This document shows, piece by piece, positions 1 through 8,353 of a DNA stretch of 64,000 nucleotides. A program made the translations under genes and the position numbers. Position 1 is the stretch's first letter. Each line of letters opens with the position of its first letter. The notes under the pieces are model-generated. The model searched no databases. It was given only the letters and a program-made list of their open reading frames with translations, and was not told where the DNA came from. Source of the stretch: an uncultured Opitutaceae bacterium (GTDB lineage Bacteria > Verrucomicrobiota > Verrucomicrobiia > Opitutales > Opitutaceae); assembly GCA_951813085.1 (NCBI GenBank), contig OX638348.1:4788772-4852771 (forward strand). The letters are read 5' to 3'.

Positions 1-159
1 ACCGTTCTAGTGAATACGAACGAGACCGTGCGATTCATCACCCAATTCAATACCTACGCGGATCCAGACATCCCTTACATGTATCATTGCCATATCCTGG
101 AGCATGAGGATGGCGGTATGATGGGACAGTTCCTCGTAGTCGATCCGGACGCTCCCTAG
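1..159 (+). CDS. Multicopper oxidase, C-terminal end (partial)
   Basis: The window opens inside this gene; 52 codons and a TAG stop are visible. The peptide contains [19 protein letters not shown], the C-terminal copper-ligand signature of multicopper oxidases: HCH supplies type 2/3 and type 1 ligands, followed by the distal His and an axial Met. In this family the motif closes the third cupredoxin domain. The protein would be a periplasmic or secreted laccase/CotA/CueO-like oxidase, but substrate cannot be inferred from the tail alone. It converges with the minus-strand DUF1552 gene, whose stop lies 44 bp beyond its own. Confidence 0.88.
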   Translation, partial: TVLVNTNETVRFITQFNTYADPDIPYMYHCHILEHEDGGMMGQFLVVDPDAP

Positions 160-202
160 TCGCTTTTCGGCTCGGGCTTGAGAAATCGGGATCGGTAGCT
201 TC

Positions 203-1576
203 CTAGACTTCTGACAGCGTGCCGACGCTGTCTGCAAACTGGTTGGTTTCCACGCCTAGGCGTTGAAGCATCGTTAGGTAGAGGTTGGAAAGCGGTAGCT
301 CCTGGAAGTCGACTTCTCCCCGCCAACCGGCATCGGTGCTGATGCCGGAGGTTGCCTGGTTGTCCTCGTTGCCGGAACCGTACTTCAAGTACTGCCCGTG
401 GGTGAAGCCCATCTTCTTCCCTCCCGCGAGTATCAAGGGATAATTGCGGGACAGGTGGAAAGCGCTGGATGCGGAGCCGAAGAGAAGCAGCGTATTGTCG
501 AGCATGTTGCCGTCGCCTGCCGGTTCCGGGGTGGACTTGAGACGCGACGCAAAACGGGCGAACTCCTCGCTGAGGAAGTTGCAATAAGTGCCGAAATTTT
601 CCCAACCACCGGGCTCCCGCGTCTTGTGCGTGAGCTGATGGGTTAGGTTGAAGCCCACCGCGCGTGCCAGGTAGTCGCTAACCCCGACCCCGTTTTCGCG
701 GCCAAGCTGATAGGTGGCCACTCGGGTGGAATCGGTTTTAAACGCCAGATAAATCAGCTCGTACATCGTGCGCAGGAAATTGCGCGGATCTTCAGGAGTT
801 ACGTCGAGGTTGAGGTGGTTTACGTCGACTTGAGCGAAAGGGATATTCAGCCACCGCTTGGCTTTCTCCACCTTTGTTTCCGTATCGCGAACGGATTGCA
901 GATAGTCATCCAAGCGATCCTTGTCGGCATGCGACAGGCGCCGTTTCAAGGCGCGCGCGTCGGCCATCAGGTCGTCCAGCGCGCTTTGGCTCATGGCGAG
1001 CTTGCGGGCGGCATCTTTGTCGCTGGTAGCGAAGAGCGTGTCGAAGATGCGCTTCGGGCGGTGCTCCGCGGGAATGGGCCGACCGCTGCGATTGAAGGAA
1101 AGAGTCTGGGCGCCGCGAGGCGAGCCGGTGCCGCCGTCCGTGGAGAGCACGAGCGAGGAGAAACGCGTGTTTTCGCCCACCTGTTCGGCATAGAGCTGAT
1201 CTAAGGATATGCTGTTCTGGTAGTCGCCATCGGCTCCGGTGTTGGCCCCTGTCAGGAACTGGTCCGCATTGGAGTGTCCATGCACATTTCTCACCGAAGG
1301 GTGGGACAGTCCGCCGAGAATCGTCAGGTCGCTGCGCAGCGGCTCGAGCGGGCTCAAGCATTTGGTAAAGGTGTAGTTTTTGCCGATGCCGTGGGGGAAC
1401 CAGGCCCAGTCCTTGTGAGCGGGATCTTCATTCAAGGGCATAGGTACGCCGTCCGGCATGTAGAATGCAGCGAAGCGCTTTACGTTCGAGCGCTTGGGCG
1501 CTTGGGCGAGCGTGGGAAAGGATTCGAATAAGGGGAGGGCGAGGGCGATTCCGGCTCCTCTGTTCGACTCTCGCAA
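203..1576 (-). CDS. DUF1552 protein, start region lost
   Basis: Open frame of 457 codons matching the DUF1552 family, secreted proteins of unknown function that in Verrucomicrobia and Planctomycetes are usually encoded just downstream of a DUF1587/DUF1592 cytochrome protein. Family members normally begin with a Tat-like leader (RR-x-FLRGAG). Here only RGAGIALALPLFES survives, preceded by MRESN read from a TTG inside the neighbouring reading frame. The rest looks full length: the FYMPDGVPM segment near residue 40, HSNADQFLTG near 102, and a C-terminus ending ETNQFADSVGTLSEV. It is probably not exported or translated normally, because its natural start and leader were removed by the junction near 1560-1576. 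Confidence 0.8.
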   Translation of the reverse strand: MRESNRGAGIALALPLFESFPTLAQAPKRSNVKRFAAFYMPDGVPMPLNEDPAHKDWAWFPHGIGKNYTFTKCLSPLEPLRSDLTILGGLSHPSVRNVHGHSNADQFLTGANTGADGDYQNSISLDQLYAEQVGENTRFSSLVLSTDGGTGSPRGAQTLSFNRSGRPIPAEHRPKRIFDTLFATSDKDAARKLAMSQSALDDLMADARALKRRLSHADKDRLDDYLQSVRDTETKVEKAKRWLNIPFAQVDVNHLNLDVTPEDPRNFLRTMYELIYLAFKTDSTRVATYQLGRENGVGVSDYLARAVGFNLTHQLTHKTREPGGWENFGTYCNFLSEEFARFASRLKSTPEPAGDGNMLDNTLLLFGSASSAFHLSRNYPLILAGGKKMGFTHGQYLKYGSGNEDNQATSGISTDAGWRGEVDFQELPLSNLYLTMLQRLGVETNQFADSVGTLSEV

Positions 1577-2372
1577 GGGCCTTTTCCAATCTCTCAGGAT
1601 CGGTTTCCGTTCTGCGCGCCTTGGCGATATCCGCTTCCTTGAGCGCGATCATTTTCGCTTCCGCCGCCGTTGCAGGAATGGAGTAGTAGCGCGTCTCCGG
1701 GGGTACTCCCTCGATAGCCGCTCTTTCCAGCGCGTTTCGACCCAGCTCGCGATAGGTCTCAAACTGCATCACGGACATTTGCAGCATCTCCGAGCTGTTC
1801 TCGAAGCCGTCTTCCGAATAGGTTTCCGGGGGAAGGTTCTTGGCGAAGTCGAACGGCAGACCCAGCAGATCCTGCAAGGCATAGTTGTATTCGTAGCGCG
1901 TCATGCGTCGGAAGGAGGAATGACCCTGCTCGCTGCGACGTACCTGCGAGGCGATTTGCAGCTCGTTGGAGAGCCATTCGATTACCTTGCCTTGGTCCGG
2001 ACCCGGCATAGGTTCCTCGTCCTCAGGTGGCATTTCGCCGTTGCTCAAAACGTCGATCACCTCGAGCCACCAATCCACGTCGGGACCTCGCAGTAGGTTC
2101 GGATCCAGGGCATCTACGCGAAAGTCCGCTTTCTGCTTTTCCTCTCCATGGCACCGATAGCAATTCTCCTCTAGAATCGGCTCAATCTCTGCCTGAAATT
2201 CGTCCAGATTGGGCTCGGGAGGATCAATCCCAAGATTGATCGCCTTGCGCGTTCGGTAGGCGGATGATTCCGCCCCTAAGATCCGTGCCTCGTCGAGCGA
2301 TTTAAAATCGGATCGAACCGTGGCGACTCCCGCTAACAGTAGAGCGTAAAGAGTGACTAGAGTCTTGGGCAT
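1428..2372 (-). pseudogene. DUF1587/DUF1592 cytochrome protein, 3'-truncated
   Basis: N-terminal part of a PVC-type cytochrome c protein. It has a signal peptide (MPKTLVTLYALLLAGVATVRS), a haem-binding CYRCH motif at residues 71-75, and a DUF1587 segment around residues 155-185 (RRMTRYEYNYALQDLLGLP). Intact relatives are roughly 750-850 residues and continue through DUF1595, DUF1592, DUF1588 and DUF1585. This one keeps about 270 authentic residues and then reads out of frame into the DUF1552 gene for some 45 codons, so the true homologous part ends near 1560-1576. The intervening two-thirds of the gene is missing, consistent with one deletion joining two formerly adjacent co-directional genes. 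Confidence 0.8.
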
Positions 2373-2614
2373 TCTGCGAGGTTGTAGCGAGGACTTGGAG
2401 AGACGAGCGAAATACAGCGTCGAGGATGTCCTACTTTATTGGTGGAAGGGCTTTTTTGGACAGGCCGACCGAGGCTTGAGTCGACTGAAAAACACGTTTC
2501 ATTCAATATTGTTCGCGATCCCTTGCGACGGGTCCAATTTTTTCCTCGCGACTGTTATTCGAGTCGTGCAGGTAGGATAATACGCCACTTCCTCAATCGT
2601 AACTGTATGCCCCA

Positions 2615-5056
2615 ATGAACTATCTCGCACGAATCATCTGGCCCGCAATCGGGCTCTCTTTAGGGCATTCTTTCGCTGCAGCTCAGTCGGTGGATTCCTC
2701 GACCCGCTTGGATCACCCTAGCATCGCGAGCATCTCGCTTTTCGCGGAGAATCCGGACATCGTAACTCCGGTGGGGATCACGGTTGCGCCGGATGGACGC
2801 GTATTCGTTCAGGAAAATCATACTCACCAACGTTCCCCTCGGTATAGCGGTCCAGAGAAGGACCGCATCCTCGTTTTTGAAGATACCGATGGCGACGGCG
2901 TTGCGGATAAACGTTCCGTGTTCTACGAGGGCCACGTATTTAGCACGGATCTCCTATTCGGTCCCGATGGGCATTTGTACGTGGCCACGCGGTGGTTTGT
3001 GGGTCGCTTCCCCAATGCCACCACACTGGCCAAGGCGGAAGGCGACCCGGAAATTTTGGTGACCTGCGAAACCGAGGGCGAATATCCGCACAACGGCGTG
3101 GGCGGATTGACCATCGATCCCGCGAATCCGGATTGGCTGGCTTTTGGCTTTGGCGAAAATTTGGGAGTGGACTATACCTTCGTCGGAAGCGACGGGATCG
3201 CTCTGTCCGGAGGTGGCGAAGGGGGGTCTACCTACCGATGCCGCACGGACGGTAGCCAACTGGAGCGGCTTTCGACCGGGCACTGGAATGCATTCGGCAT
3301 GGCCTTCGATTTGAAGGGCAACCTATTCTCAACGGACAACGATCCCGCCAGTACGCCGCCCAATCGGCTCCTTCATATCGCTCCCGGCGCCGACTTTGGA
3401 TACGAATTTCGCTACGGACGAACCGGAAGCCATCCCATGGTCACCTGGACGGGCGAGAATCCGGGTACGCTGGGAATGGTTACCGGCATCGGCGAGGCCG
3501 CTTGCGGTATCGTCCCTTTCGGTCCCGGGCAAATGCTCATCGCCTCTTGGGGCGATAACAAAGTCTATCTGCACACCCTAGTTCCGAATGGGCGGAGCTT
3601 CGCGGCGACGCGAGAGAATTTTATTTCCGGGACGAATGCGTTTCGGCCGGTTCATTTCGCGTACACTCAAGATGCAAGCGCGCTTTATATTTCAGACTGG
3701 GTCGCATCGGACTACCCTGTCCACGGCAATGGCAGGATTTGGAAGGTCACTTTGAAGCGACCTGCGGACTTGGAGCCCAGGCCTCGAGATCCCCTTCCAG
3801 AGATGACCTATCGAGAGGCGCTGAAGAACCTGGGAAGCTCCGATCCCTATGTCCGCAATGAAGCGGTCCGCGTGGTTGCTCGCGATCCTAAAGAAGACTG
3901 GCGAACGTTTGACGATCCTGTTGCGCGATCCCACTATGCGGTGGCTTTGCGACGCTCTGGGTCAGTGGACGCTGCGAAACAGATACCCGATCTATTGAAG
4001 GATTCCAGCGAACAAGTTAGCTATGTCGCCATAAAGTGGATATCAGACGATATATTGACGAGCTATCGTGCACAACTACTGGATCAGCTGGATCGGGAAG
4101 ATCTCAGCCGCAAATTGATGCTGGCAATAATGGCCGCCCAGCAGCGCCTGGATGGAATGCGCCCGATGGACCTGCCGACGCCCGCTCAATTGCAGCCCAT
4201 TCTCGATGACGCCTCGAAGCCCGCCCGGCTTAGAGCGCTGGCGCTTAGTCTTTTGCCCGAGGACGCCATTGCTATGGAGACGCTTTTAGCGCTAACGCGC
4301 GCCGCCGCTCCAGAGATTCGCCTAGAAGCCGTCCGCAATCTCGCCAGCTCAGGCAATCCGGACGCGAGGAGCGCCCTTGCTTCGATAGCGAAGAATTCCA
4401 GTCAATCGCCGACAATACGAGCTGAGGCGATTCTCGGATTAGCTGCGGATCCGCAAGCGGAGCAAGCGCTGCTCAAGCAGCTCAGCCAAGATACGAACGC
4501 GATCGTAGCGGCGGAGGCCATGCGGGCGCTTTCAGGAGGAGGCCTGGCGTCGCGAAATCTAGAGCCTAAGCCCAGCTCAATGGATGCATCGCAATGGGTA
4601 ACGATGCTCAAGGAAGTAGGGAGTACTCAAAATACGGATACAGGACGACGGATTTTCTTTCATCCCACTCTAGCTACCTGCGCGAACTGCCATCAAATAG
4701 AAGGTCGAGGTCTCAGGGTAGGGCCGGACCTCACTTCGATCCATCGCCAAGCTGGAGTCGATTCCCAATGGCTGCTCACCCACATCCTCAATCCATCGGA
4801 CTCGATTGCCCCGCAATACCAGCCTTGGCAGATTGTTATGAAGGGCGGTGAAACGAAATTGGGATACGTCCTCCGCAAAGGCGGAACCAGGGAAACGTAT
4901 ATCGGAATCGACGGTGAAGAATTCAGCGTTCCAAAAACTCAAATCGAACGAACCGAAGAGCTATCTATCACCTTGATGCCGCCCGGGCTGCTGGATCCTC
5001 TTCAACCCACAGAGATACGAGACTTGATTGCGTATCTATTGCATGACGAAAAATAG
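2615..5056 (+). CDS. PVC-type haem-binding CxxCH dehydrogenase-like protein
   Basis: A protein of 813 residues. A signal peptide (ending near SFAAAQS) is followed by a beta-propeller of the membrane-bound/PQQ-sugar-dehydrogenase-like type (residues about 45-390, with motifs such as ILVFEDTDGDGVADKRSVF and NGRIWKVTL). HEAT-like helical repeats follow at about 400-650, and a C-terminal cytochrome c domain carries CANCH near residues 688-692. Such proteins are periplasmic and are thought to oxidise sugars or related alcohols and pass electrons to the haem; substrate is unknown. It is divergent from the DUF1592 gene, sharing a 242-bp intergenic region, and lies 36 bp upstream of a sulfatase in the same orientation, so the two are probably co-transcribed. 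Confidence 0.9.
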   Translation: MNYLARIIWPAIGLSLGHSFAAAQSVDSSTRLDHPSIASISLFAENPDIVTPVGITVAPDGRVFVQENHTHQRSPRYSGPEKDRILVFEDTDGDGVADKRSVFYEGHVFSTDLLFGPDGHLYVATRWFVGRFPNATTLAKAEGDPEILVTCETEGEYPHNGVGGLTIDPANPDWLAFGFGENLGVDYTFVGSDGIALSGGGEGGSTYRCRTDGSQLERLSTGHWNAFGMAFDLKGNLFSTDNDPASTPPNRLLHIAPGADFGYEFRYGRTGSHPMVTWTGENPGTLGMVTGIGEAACGIVPFGPGQMLIASWGDNKVYLHTLVPNGRSFAATRENFISGTNAFRPVHFAYTQDASALYISDWVASDYPVHGNGRIWKVTLKRPADLEPRPRDPLPEMTYREALKNLGSSDPYVRNEAVRVVARDPKEDWRTFDDPVARSHYAVALRRSGSVDAAKQIPDLLKDSSEQVSYVAIKWISDDILTSYRAQLLDQLDREDLSRKLMLAIMAAQQRLDGMRPMDLPTPAQLQPILDDASKPARLRALALSLLPEDAIAMETLLALTRAAAPEIRLEAVRNLASSGNPDARSALASIAKNSSQSPTIRAEAILGLAADPQAEQALLKQLSQDTNAIVAAEAMRALSGGGLASRNLEPKPSSMDASQWVTMLKEVGSTQNTDTGRRIFFHPTLATCANCHQIEGRGLRVGPDLTSIHRQAGVDSQWLLTHILNPSDSIAPQYQPWQIVMKGGETKLGYVLRKGGTRETYIGIDGEEFSVPKTQIERTEELSITLMPPGLLDPLQPTEIRDLIAYLLHDEK

Positions 5057-5092
5057 CCGATCACCGCAGAAATTGGTCCCGCCAAATAATTC

Positions 5093-6670
5093 ATGAAACA
5101 CACACGATTGAAACTCATTGTCTCCTTAGCTCTGATCGGCGCATCGGCCCAAGCCTCGATCACGCCCGTACCGGATTTGATCGAGCCGCAAAAGATTGAA
5201 AATGCGAAGCCGAGAAATGTGGTATTCATCTTGTCGGACGATCATCGATACGACGCCATGAGCTTTATGGGGCATCAATTTGCCAGGACGCCTCGCATGG
5301 ATTCCATGGCAGCCAATGGCGTGCACCTTAAGAACGCCTTCGTCACGACTTCATTGTGCTCACCGAGCCGGGCCTCGATTCTTACGGGGCTATATACCTT
5401 TCGTCACCGCGTGATAGACAATCAACGCGCGGTACCGGAGGGCACTCAGTTCTTTTCGCAGTACCTGCAAAAGGCCGGATACAAAACCGCCTTCGTGGGC
5501 AAGTGGCACATGGGCCATGCGAATGACGGCCCCCGTCCGGGCTTCGATTACTGGGTCAGCTTCAAAGGACAAGGCAAGTACTTCCCGCCCACGCCAGACT
5601 ACACCATCAACGACAATGGCCGGCGCGTAAAGCAGGACGGATACATCACGACGTTGTTGACTCGCTACGCAGTCGATTTTCTCGAGCAGCAAAAAGGGAA
5701 AGAGGAACCCTTCATGCTCTACCTGTCGCACAAGGCGGTCCATGACCCCTTTACGCCGGAAGACAAGCACCGCGGCAAGCTCGCCAATACGCCCTTCGTC
5801 AAGCCGGACAGCGCCGCGCCAGTGGACGGCAACGCCTTGAATCGGCCTCGTTGGCTGCTCGACCAACGCAACAGCTGGCATGGCATGGACTTCGCATTGC
5901 ATTCGACCGAAGGCATGGAGCGATTCTACAAGAACTACTGCGAGGCCCTTTGCTCGGTGGACGACAGCGTCGGAGCGGTTCTGGATCAATTGAAGCGTAT
6001 GGGAATTTACGACGAGACCCTGGTCATCTACATGGGCGACAACGGCTTCATGTTCGGCGAGCATGGATTGTTCGACAAGCGCGTGGCCTACGAAACTTCC
6101 AGTCGGGTGCCCATGCTGATGCAATGCCCAGACCTCTTCGAAGGAGGGACCGTGGTCGACGAAGTGGTTGCTAACATCGACATCGCTCCGACCATCATGG
6201 AGGCGATGGGGGTGCGCAAACCGCCTCATATGGATGGCCAAAGTTTCATCCCTTTGGCCCAAGGAAAGAGCATTCCCTGGCGAGACTATTTTCTATACGT
6301 GTACTACTGGGAACAGAATTACCCGCAGACCCCGACCCATTTTTCGCTTCGAGGCGACCGTTTTAAATTCACGACTTACTACGGGCTTTGGGATACGGAC
6401 GAACTGTTCGATATACAGTCCGATCCGATGGAGCAGAACAACCTGTTTCACGATTCCGAATACGCGGATGTAAGAAAGCGCATGCAAGATCGGCTCTACG
6501 TTATGATGGACGAGCTGGGCGGCATGGACATCCCTATGAATCCGCCACGCGGGAATCAGCAGAACAAGCGCCTCCGCGGCAACGCCTACCATGGACGCAG
6601 CGGCGAGCAGGCCGCCGATTTCCCCGAAGCCATGGTTGTCGAGGAACCGCTTAGGAAAATCCTGAAATAA
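5093..6670 (+). CDS. Cys-type sulfatase
   Basis: A 525-residue sulfatase with a signal peptide (residues 1-21). The C-x-P-x-R signature, CSPSR at residues 89-93, marks the cysteine to be converted to formylglycine, and early metal ligands are present (LSDDHRYD, D49/D50). Further family landmarks are GKWHMG and MGDNGFMFGEHG. Overall it resembles N-acetylglucosamine-6-sulfatase/mucin-desulfating enzymes acting on sulfated polysaccharides. It needs an anaerobic or FGE-type maturase encoded elsewhere. It follows the PVC dehydrogenase by 36 bp, fitting a polysaccharide-breakdown operon. No frameshift or stop is visible, unlike the second sulfatase in this window. Exact substrate class is uncertain. 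Confidence 0.92.
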   Translation: MKHTRLKLIVSLALIGASAQASITPVPDLIEPQKIENAKPRNVVFILSDDHRYDAMSFMGHQFARTPRMDSMAANGVHLKNAFVTTSLCSPSRASILTGLYTFRHRVIDNQRAVPEGTQFFSQYLQKAGYKTAFVGKWHMGHANDGPRPGFDYWVSFKGQGKYFPPTPDYTINDNGRRVKQDGYITTLLTRYAVDFLEQQKGKEEPFMLYLSHKAVHDPFTPEDKHRGKLANTPFVKPDSAAPVDGNALNRPRWLLDQRNSWHGMDFALHSTEGMERFYKNYCEALCSVDDSVGAVLDQLKRMGIYDETLVIYMGDNGFMFGEHGLFDKRVAYETSSRVPMLMQCPDLFEGGTVVDEVVANIDIAPTIMEAMGVRKPPHMDGQSFIPLAQGKSIPWRDYFLYVYYWEQNYPQTPTHFSLRGDRFKFTTYYGLWDTDELFDIQSDPMEQNNLFHDSEYADVRKRMQDRLYVMMDELGGMDIPMNPPRGNQQNKRLRGNAYHGRSGEQAADFPEAMVVEEPLRKILK

Positions 6671-7175
6671 GTACCCAGCCCGAGAACAGGTAGCGGCCGG
6701 TCCTTGGAATTCCGCCACCCTAATTCCCATCATGCAGGATCGCGATGCGAGCCATCATGTAGTCCCGCGCTAGCGGGACGTATCCTGTTTAATAAAATTC
6801 AATGACTCTCCTCAGTAGCGCTGTTTATTTGTTAACAGGATGCGCTCGTGCCTCGCTCGCATGATGCCCTTGCAGGGTTGCATGATGAGAATGTTTTGGG
6901 GGCTTTGCCTGCCGACTAGTTTCGAACCTATTTTCAGCTCTGCTGAAACCCATTTCCCGATTCCACTTAGTGGGAGAGGGAGCTAGCGATCGAAGTGAGC
7001 GATGTTTCAAATCGTTTAACGGAAATCCCGCCCATGCCAGATTGTGTTCGTTGCCCGAACAGTGGTGGCCCAACTCGCGTCGTCTTACGCATTGCGGTAG
7101 CGAATTCACTCGCAACGATATTGAAGATAGGTTTTGGGATAGGGATCTACAAAAACACCTTACCCTATATTGATC
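6671..7175. other. 505-bp gap holding mirrored REP-like palindromes
   Basis: No convincing coding region lies between the sulfatase and the ThuA-like gene. The left part contains the palindromic repeat unit described at 6729-6890. The right part (about 6960-7165) has short open frames in several phases but none with a family resemblance. A promoter for the ThuA-like gene is expected near 7120-7165, but no clear -35/-10 pair is visible. Confidence 0.6.
6729..6890. repeat. REP-like inverted pair, copy 1
   Basis: Left arm at 6729-6789: CATCATGCA, a short hairpin, a second CATCATG, then the palindrome GTCCCGCGCTAGCGGGAC and TATCCTGTT. Right arm at 6834-6890 is the same layout in reverse complement: AACAGGATGCG, an imperfect hairpin, CATGATG, a small CCCTTGCAGGG hairpin, and CATGATGAG. 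The arms sit about 44 bp apart, so a transcript could fold into nested hairpins. The same unit recurs at 8186-8311. The arrangement resembles bacterial REP/BIME elements, in which paired palindromes occur in opposite orientations outside genes. Confidence 0.75.
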
Positions 7176-8168
7176 ATGCCTCGATATGTAGCTGTTTTCA
7201 TCGCGACCCTGTATTTAGCTGTTTCCGCCGTGGCCAACGATACGCCCAAAGTCGTCTTCCTTACTGGCGACGAGGAGTACCGATCGGAAGAGTCGATGCC
7301 CATGCTGGCCAAGATTCTCCGTCGTGATTTTGGATTCGACGTATCGGTCGGCTTTTCTCTGGGACCCGATGGGACGATCGACCCGAACGCGGCCGACTCC
7401 CTGACGGGAACGGAAGCCCTGGCCGACGCGGACCTGATGGTGCTATTCCTGCGCTTTCGGCGACCCGACGAGGAAGGCTTCCAGCGAATCCTCGCTTATC
7501 TTGATTCCGGTAAGCCAGTGGTGGCGTTTCGAACGTCTACCCATGCCTTCCGATTTACGCAAGATTCGCCGCATGCTGGATGGGGCTATCAAGACGACCC
7601 CACGTTTGTCCACAGCTTCGCAGGGGGCGAACTGACGCGCGAGCTTGTAGGGCAAAAATGGATCACGCATCACGGCCACTTCGACGATGGAAAGAATCCA
7701 CTGACCCGTGTGAGCTTGGATGCTTCCGCTGAGGGCCATCCTATATTGAGGGGAGTGAAAACCTTCGACGCGTATTCATGGCTCTATCACGTTGAAGGCG
7801 GCGGCGACTCCGTGGCAGGAGACCCTCAGTTTCTCCTCAATGGAAAATCGCTGCGCTCCAATAAGGAAGAGCGAGGACAGCTCAACCAGTACCCGTTGTC
7901 CAATCCAGTGGCTTGGACAAAGACGCAAAATGGGGGCTTCAACCATGCTCGCGTTTTCACAACAACCCTGGGTCATCCTTACGACTTTAAAATCCCGATG
8001 ATGCGTCGCCTCGCTCTGCAAGGCATCCTCTGGGCAATGTCGCGAGAGGATCTGATACCTGAAACAGGAGTCGAAACGGATACGGTTGGAACGTATGAAC
8101 CTAACAACTCAGGCTTCGGTGAAACGTATAAAGCCGGCCTAAAACCAGAGGATCTAATAAGCGAGTAG
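7176..8168 (+). CDS. Secreted ThuA-like domain protein
   Basis: About 330 residues. The ATG at 7176 gives [20 protein letters not shown], a clean signal peptide; an in-frame TTG two codons earlier is less likely. The mature part matches the ThuA-like (glutamine-amidotransferase-fold) family: [18 protein letters not shown], then a segment with [14 protein letters not shown] and FRTSTHAF, and a late [15 protein letters not shown] motif. ThuA-like proteins in Planctomycetes and Verrucomicrobia occur with sugar dehydrogenases and cytochromes; their reaction is not established. The gene lies between two sets of REP-like palindromes and just upstream of the SGNH-propeller-cytochrome gene, which suggests a shared carbohydrate role. 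Confidence 0.88.
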   Translation: MPRYVAVFIATLYLAVSAVANDTPKVVFLTGDEEYRSEESMPMLAKILRRDFGFDVSVGFSLGPDGTIDPNAADSLTGTEALADADLMVLFLRFRRPDEEGFQRILAYLDSGKPVVAFRTSTHAFRFTQDSPHAGWGYQDDPTFVHSFAGGELTRELVGQKWITHHGHFDDGKNPLTRVSLDASAEGHPILRGVKTFDAYSWLYHVEGGGDSVAGDPQFLLNGKSLRSNKEERGQLNQYPLSNPVAWTKTQNGGFNHARVFTTTLGHPYDFKIPMMRRLALQGILWAMSREDLIPETGVETDTVGTYEPNNSGFGETYKAGLKPEDLISE

Positions 8169-8185
8169 TGCAGACTTTTTTGTCT

Positions 8186-8311
8186 AACAGGATGCGCTCT
8201 CCCGCTAAGCGGCGACATGATGAGATTTTGAATTGTCAATGAACTATACTTGAAACTCTATTTATCGCTATCCTCATCATGCAGTCCCGCGCTAGCGGGA
8301 CGTATCCTGTT
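8186..8311. repeat. REP-like inverted pair, copy 2
   Basis: Right-type arm at 8186-8224 (AACAGGATGCGCTCTCCCGC, then CGACATGATGAG) is followed 48 bp later by the left-type arm at 8273-8311 (CTCATCATGCAGTCCCGCGC, then a CTAGCGGGAC half and GTATCCTGTT). The arms are reverse complements of one another apart from a few bases. The second arm shares the GTCCCGCGCTAGCGGGAC core exactly with 6761-6778. It sits between the stop of the ThuA-like gene and the ATG of the next gene, so it could act as a bidirectional terminator or mRNA stabiliser. Confidence 0.75.
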
Positions 8312-8353
8312 AAAGTAAAATTGTCTAATCATAATATCCAACTTACAATTACA

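Noticed and set aside
5390..6262. Long minus-strand open frame within the sulfatase gene
   Set aside because: It is the antisense shadow of a clearly coding sulfatase, and its translation has no family features.
8279..8353. Earlier start for the SGNH-propeller-cytochrome gene
   Set aside because: This start lies within the REP-like palindrome, and a proper signal peptide begins at 8354.
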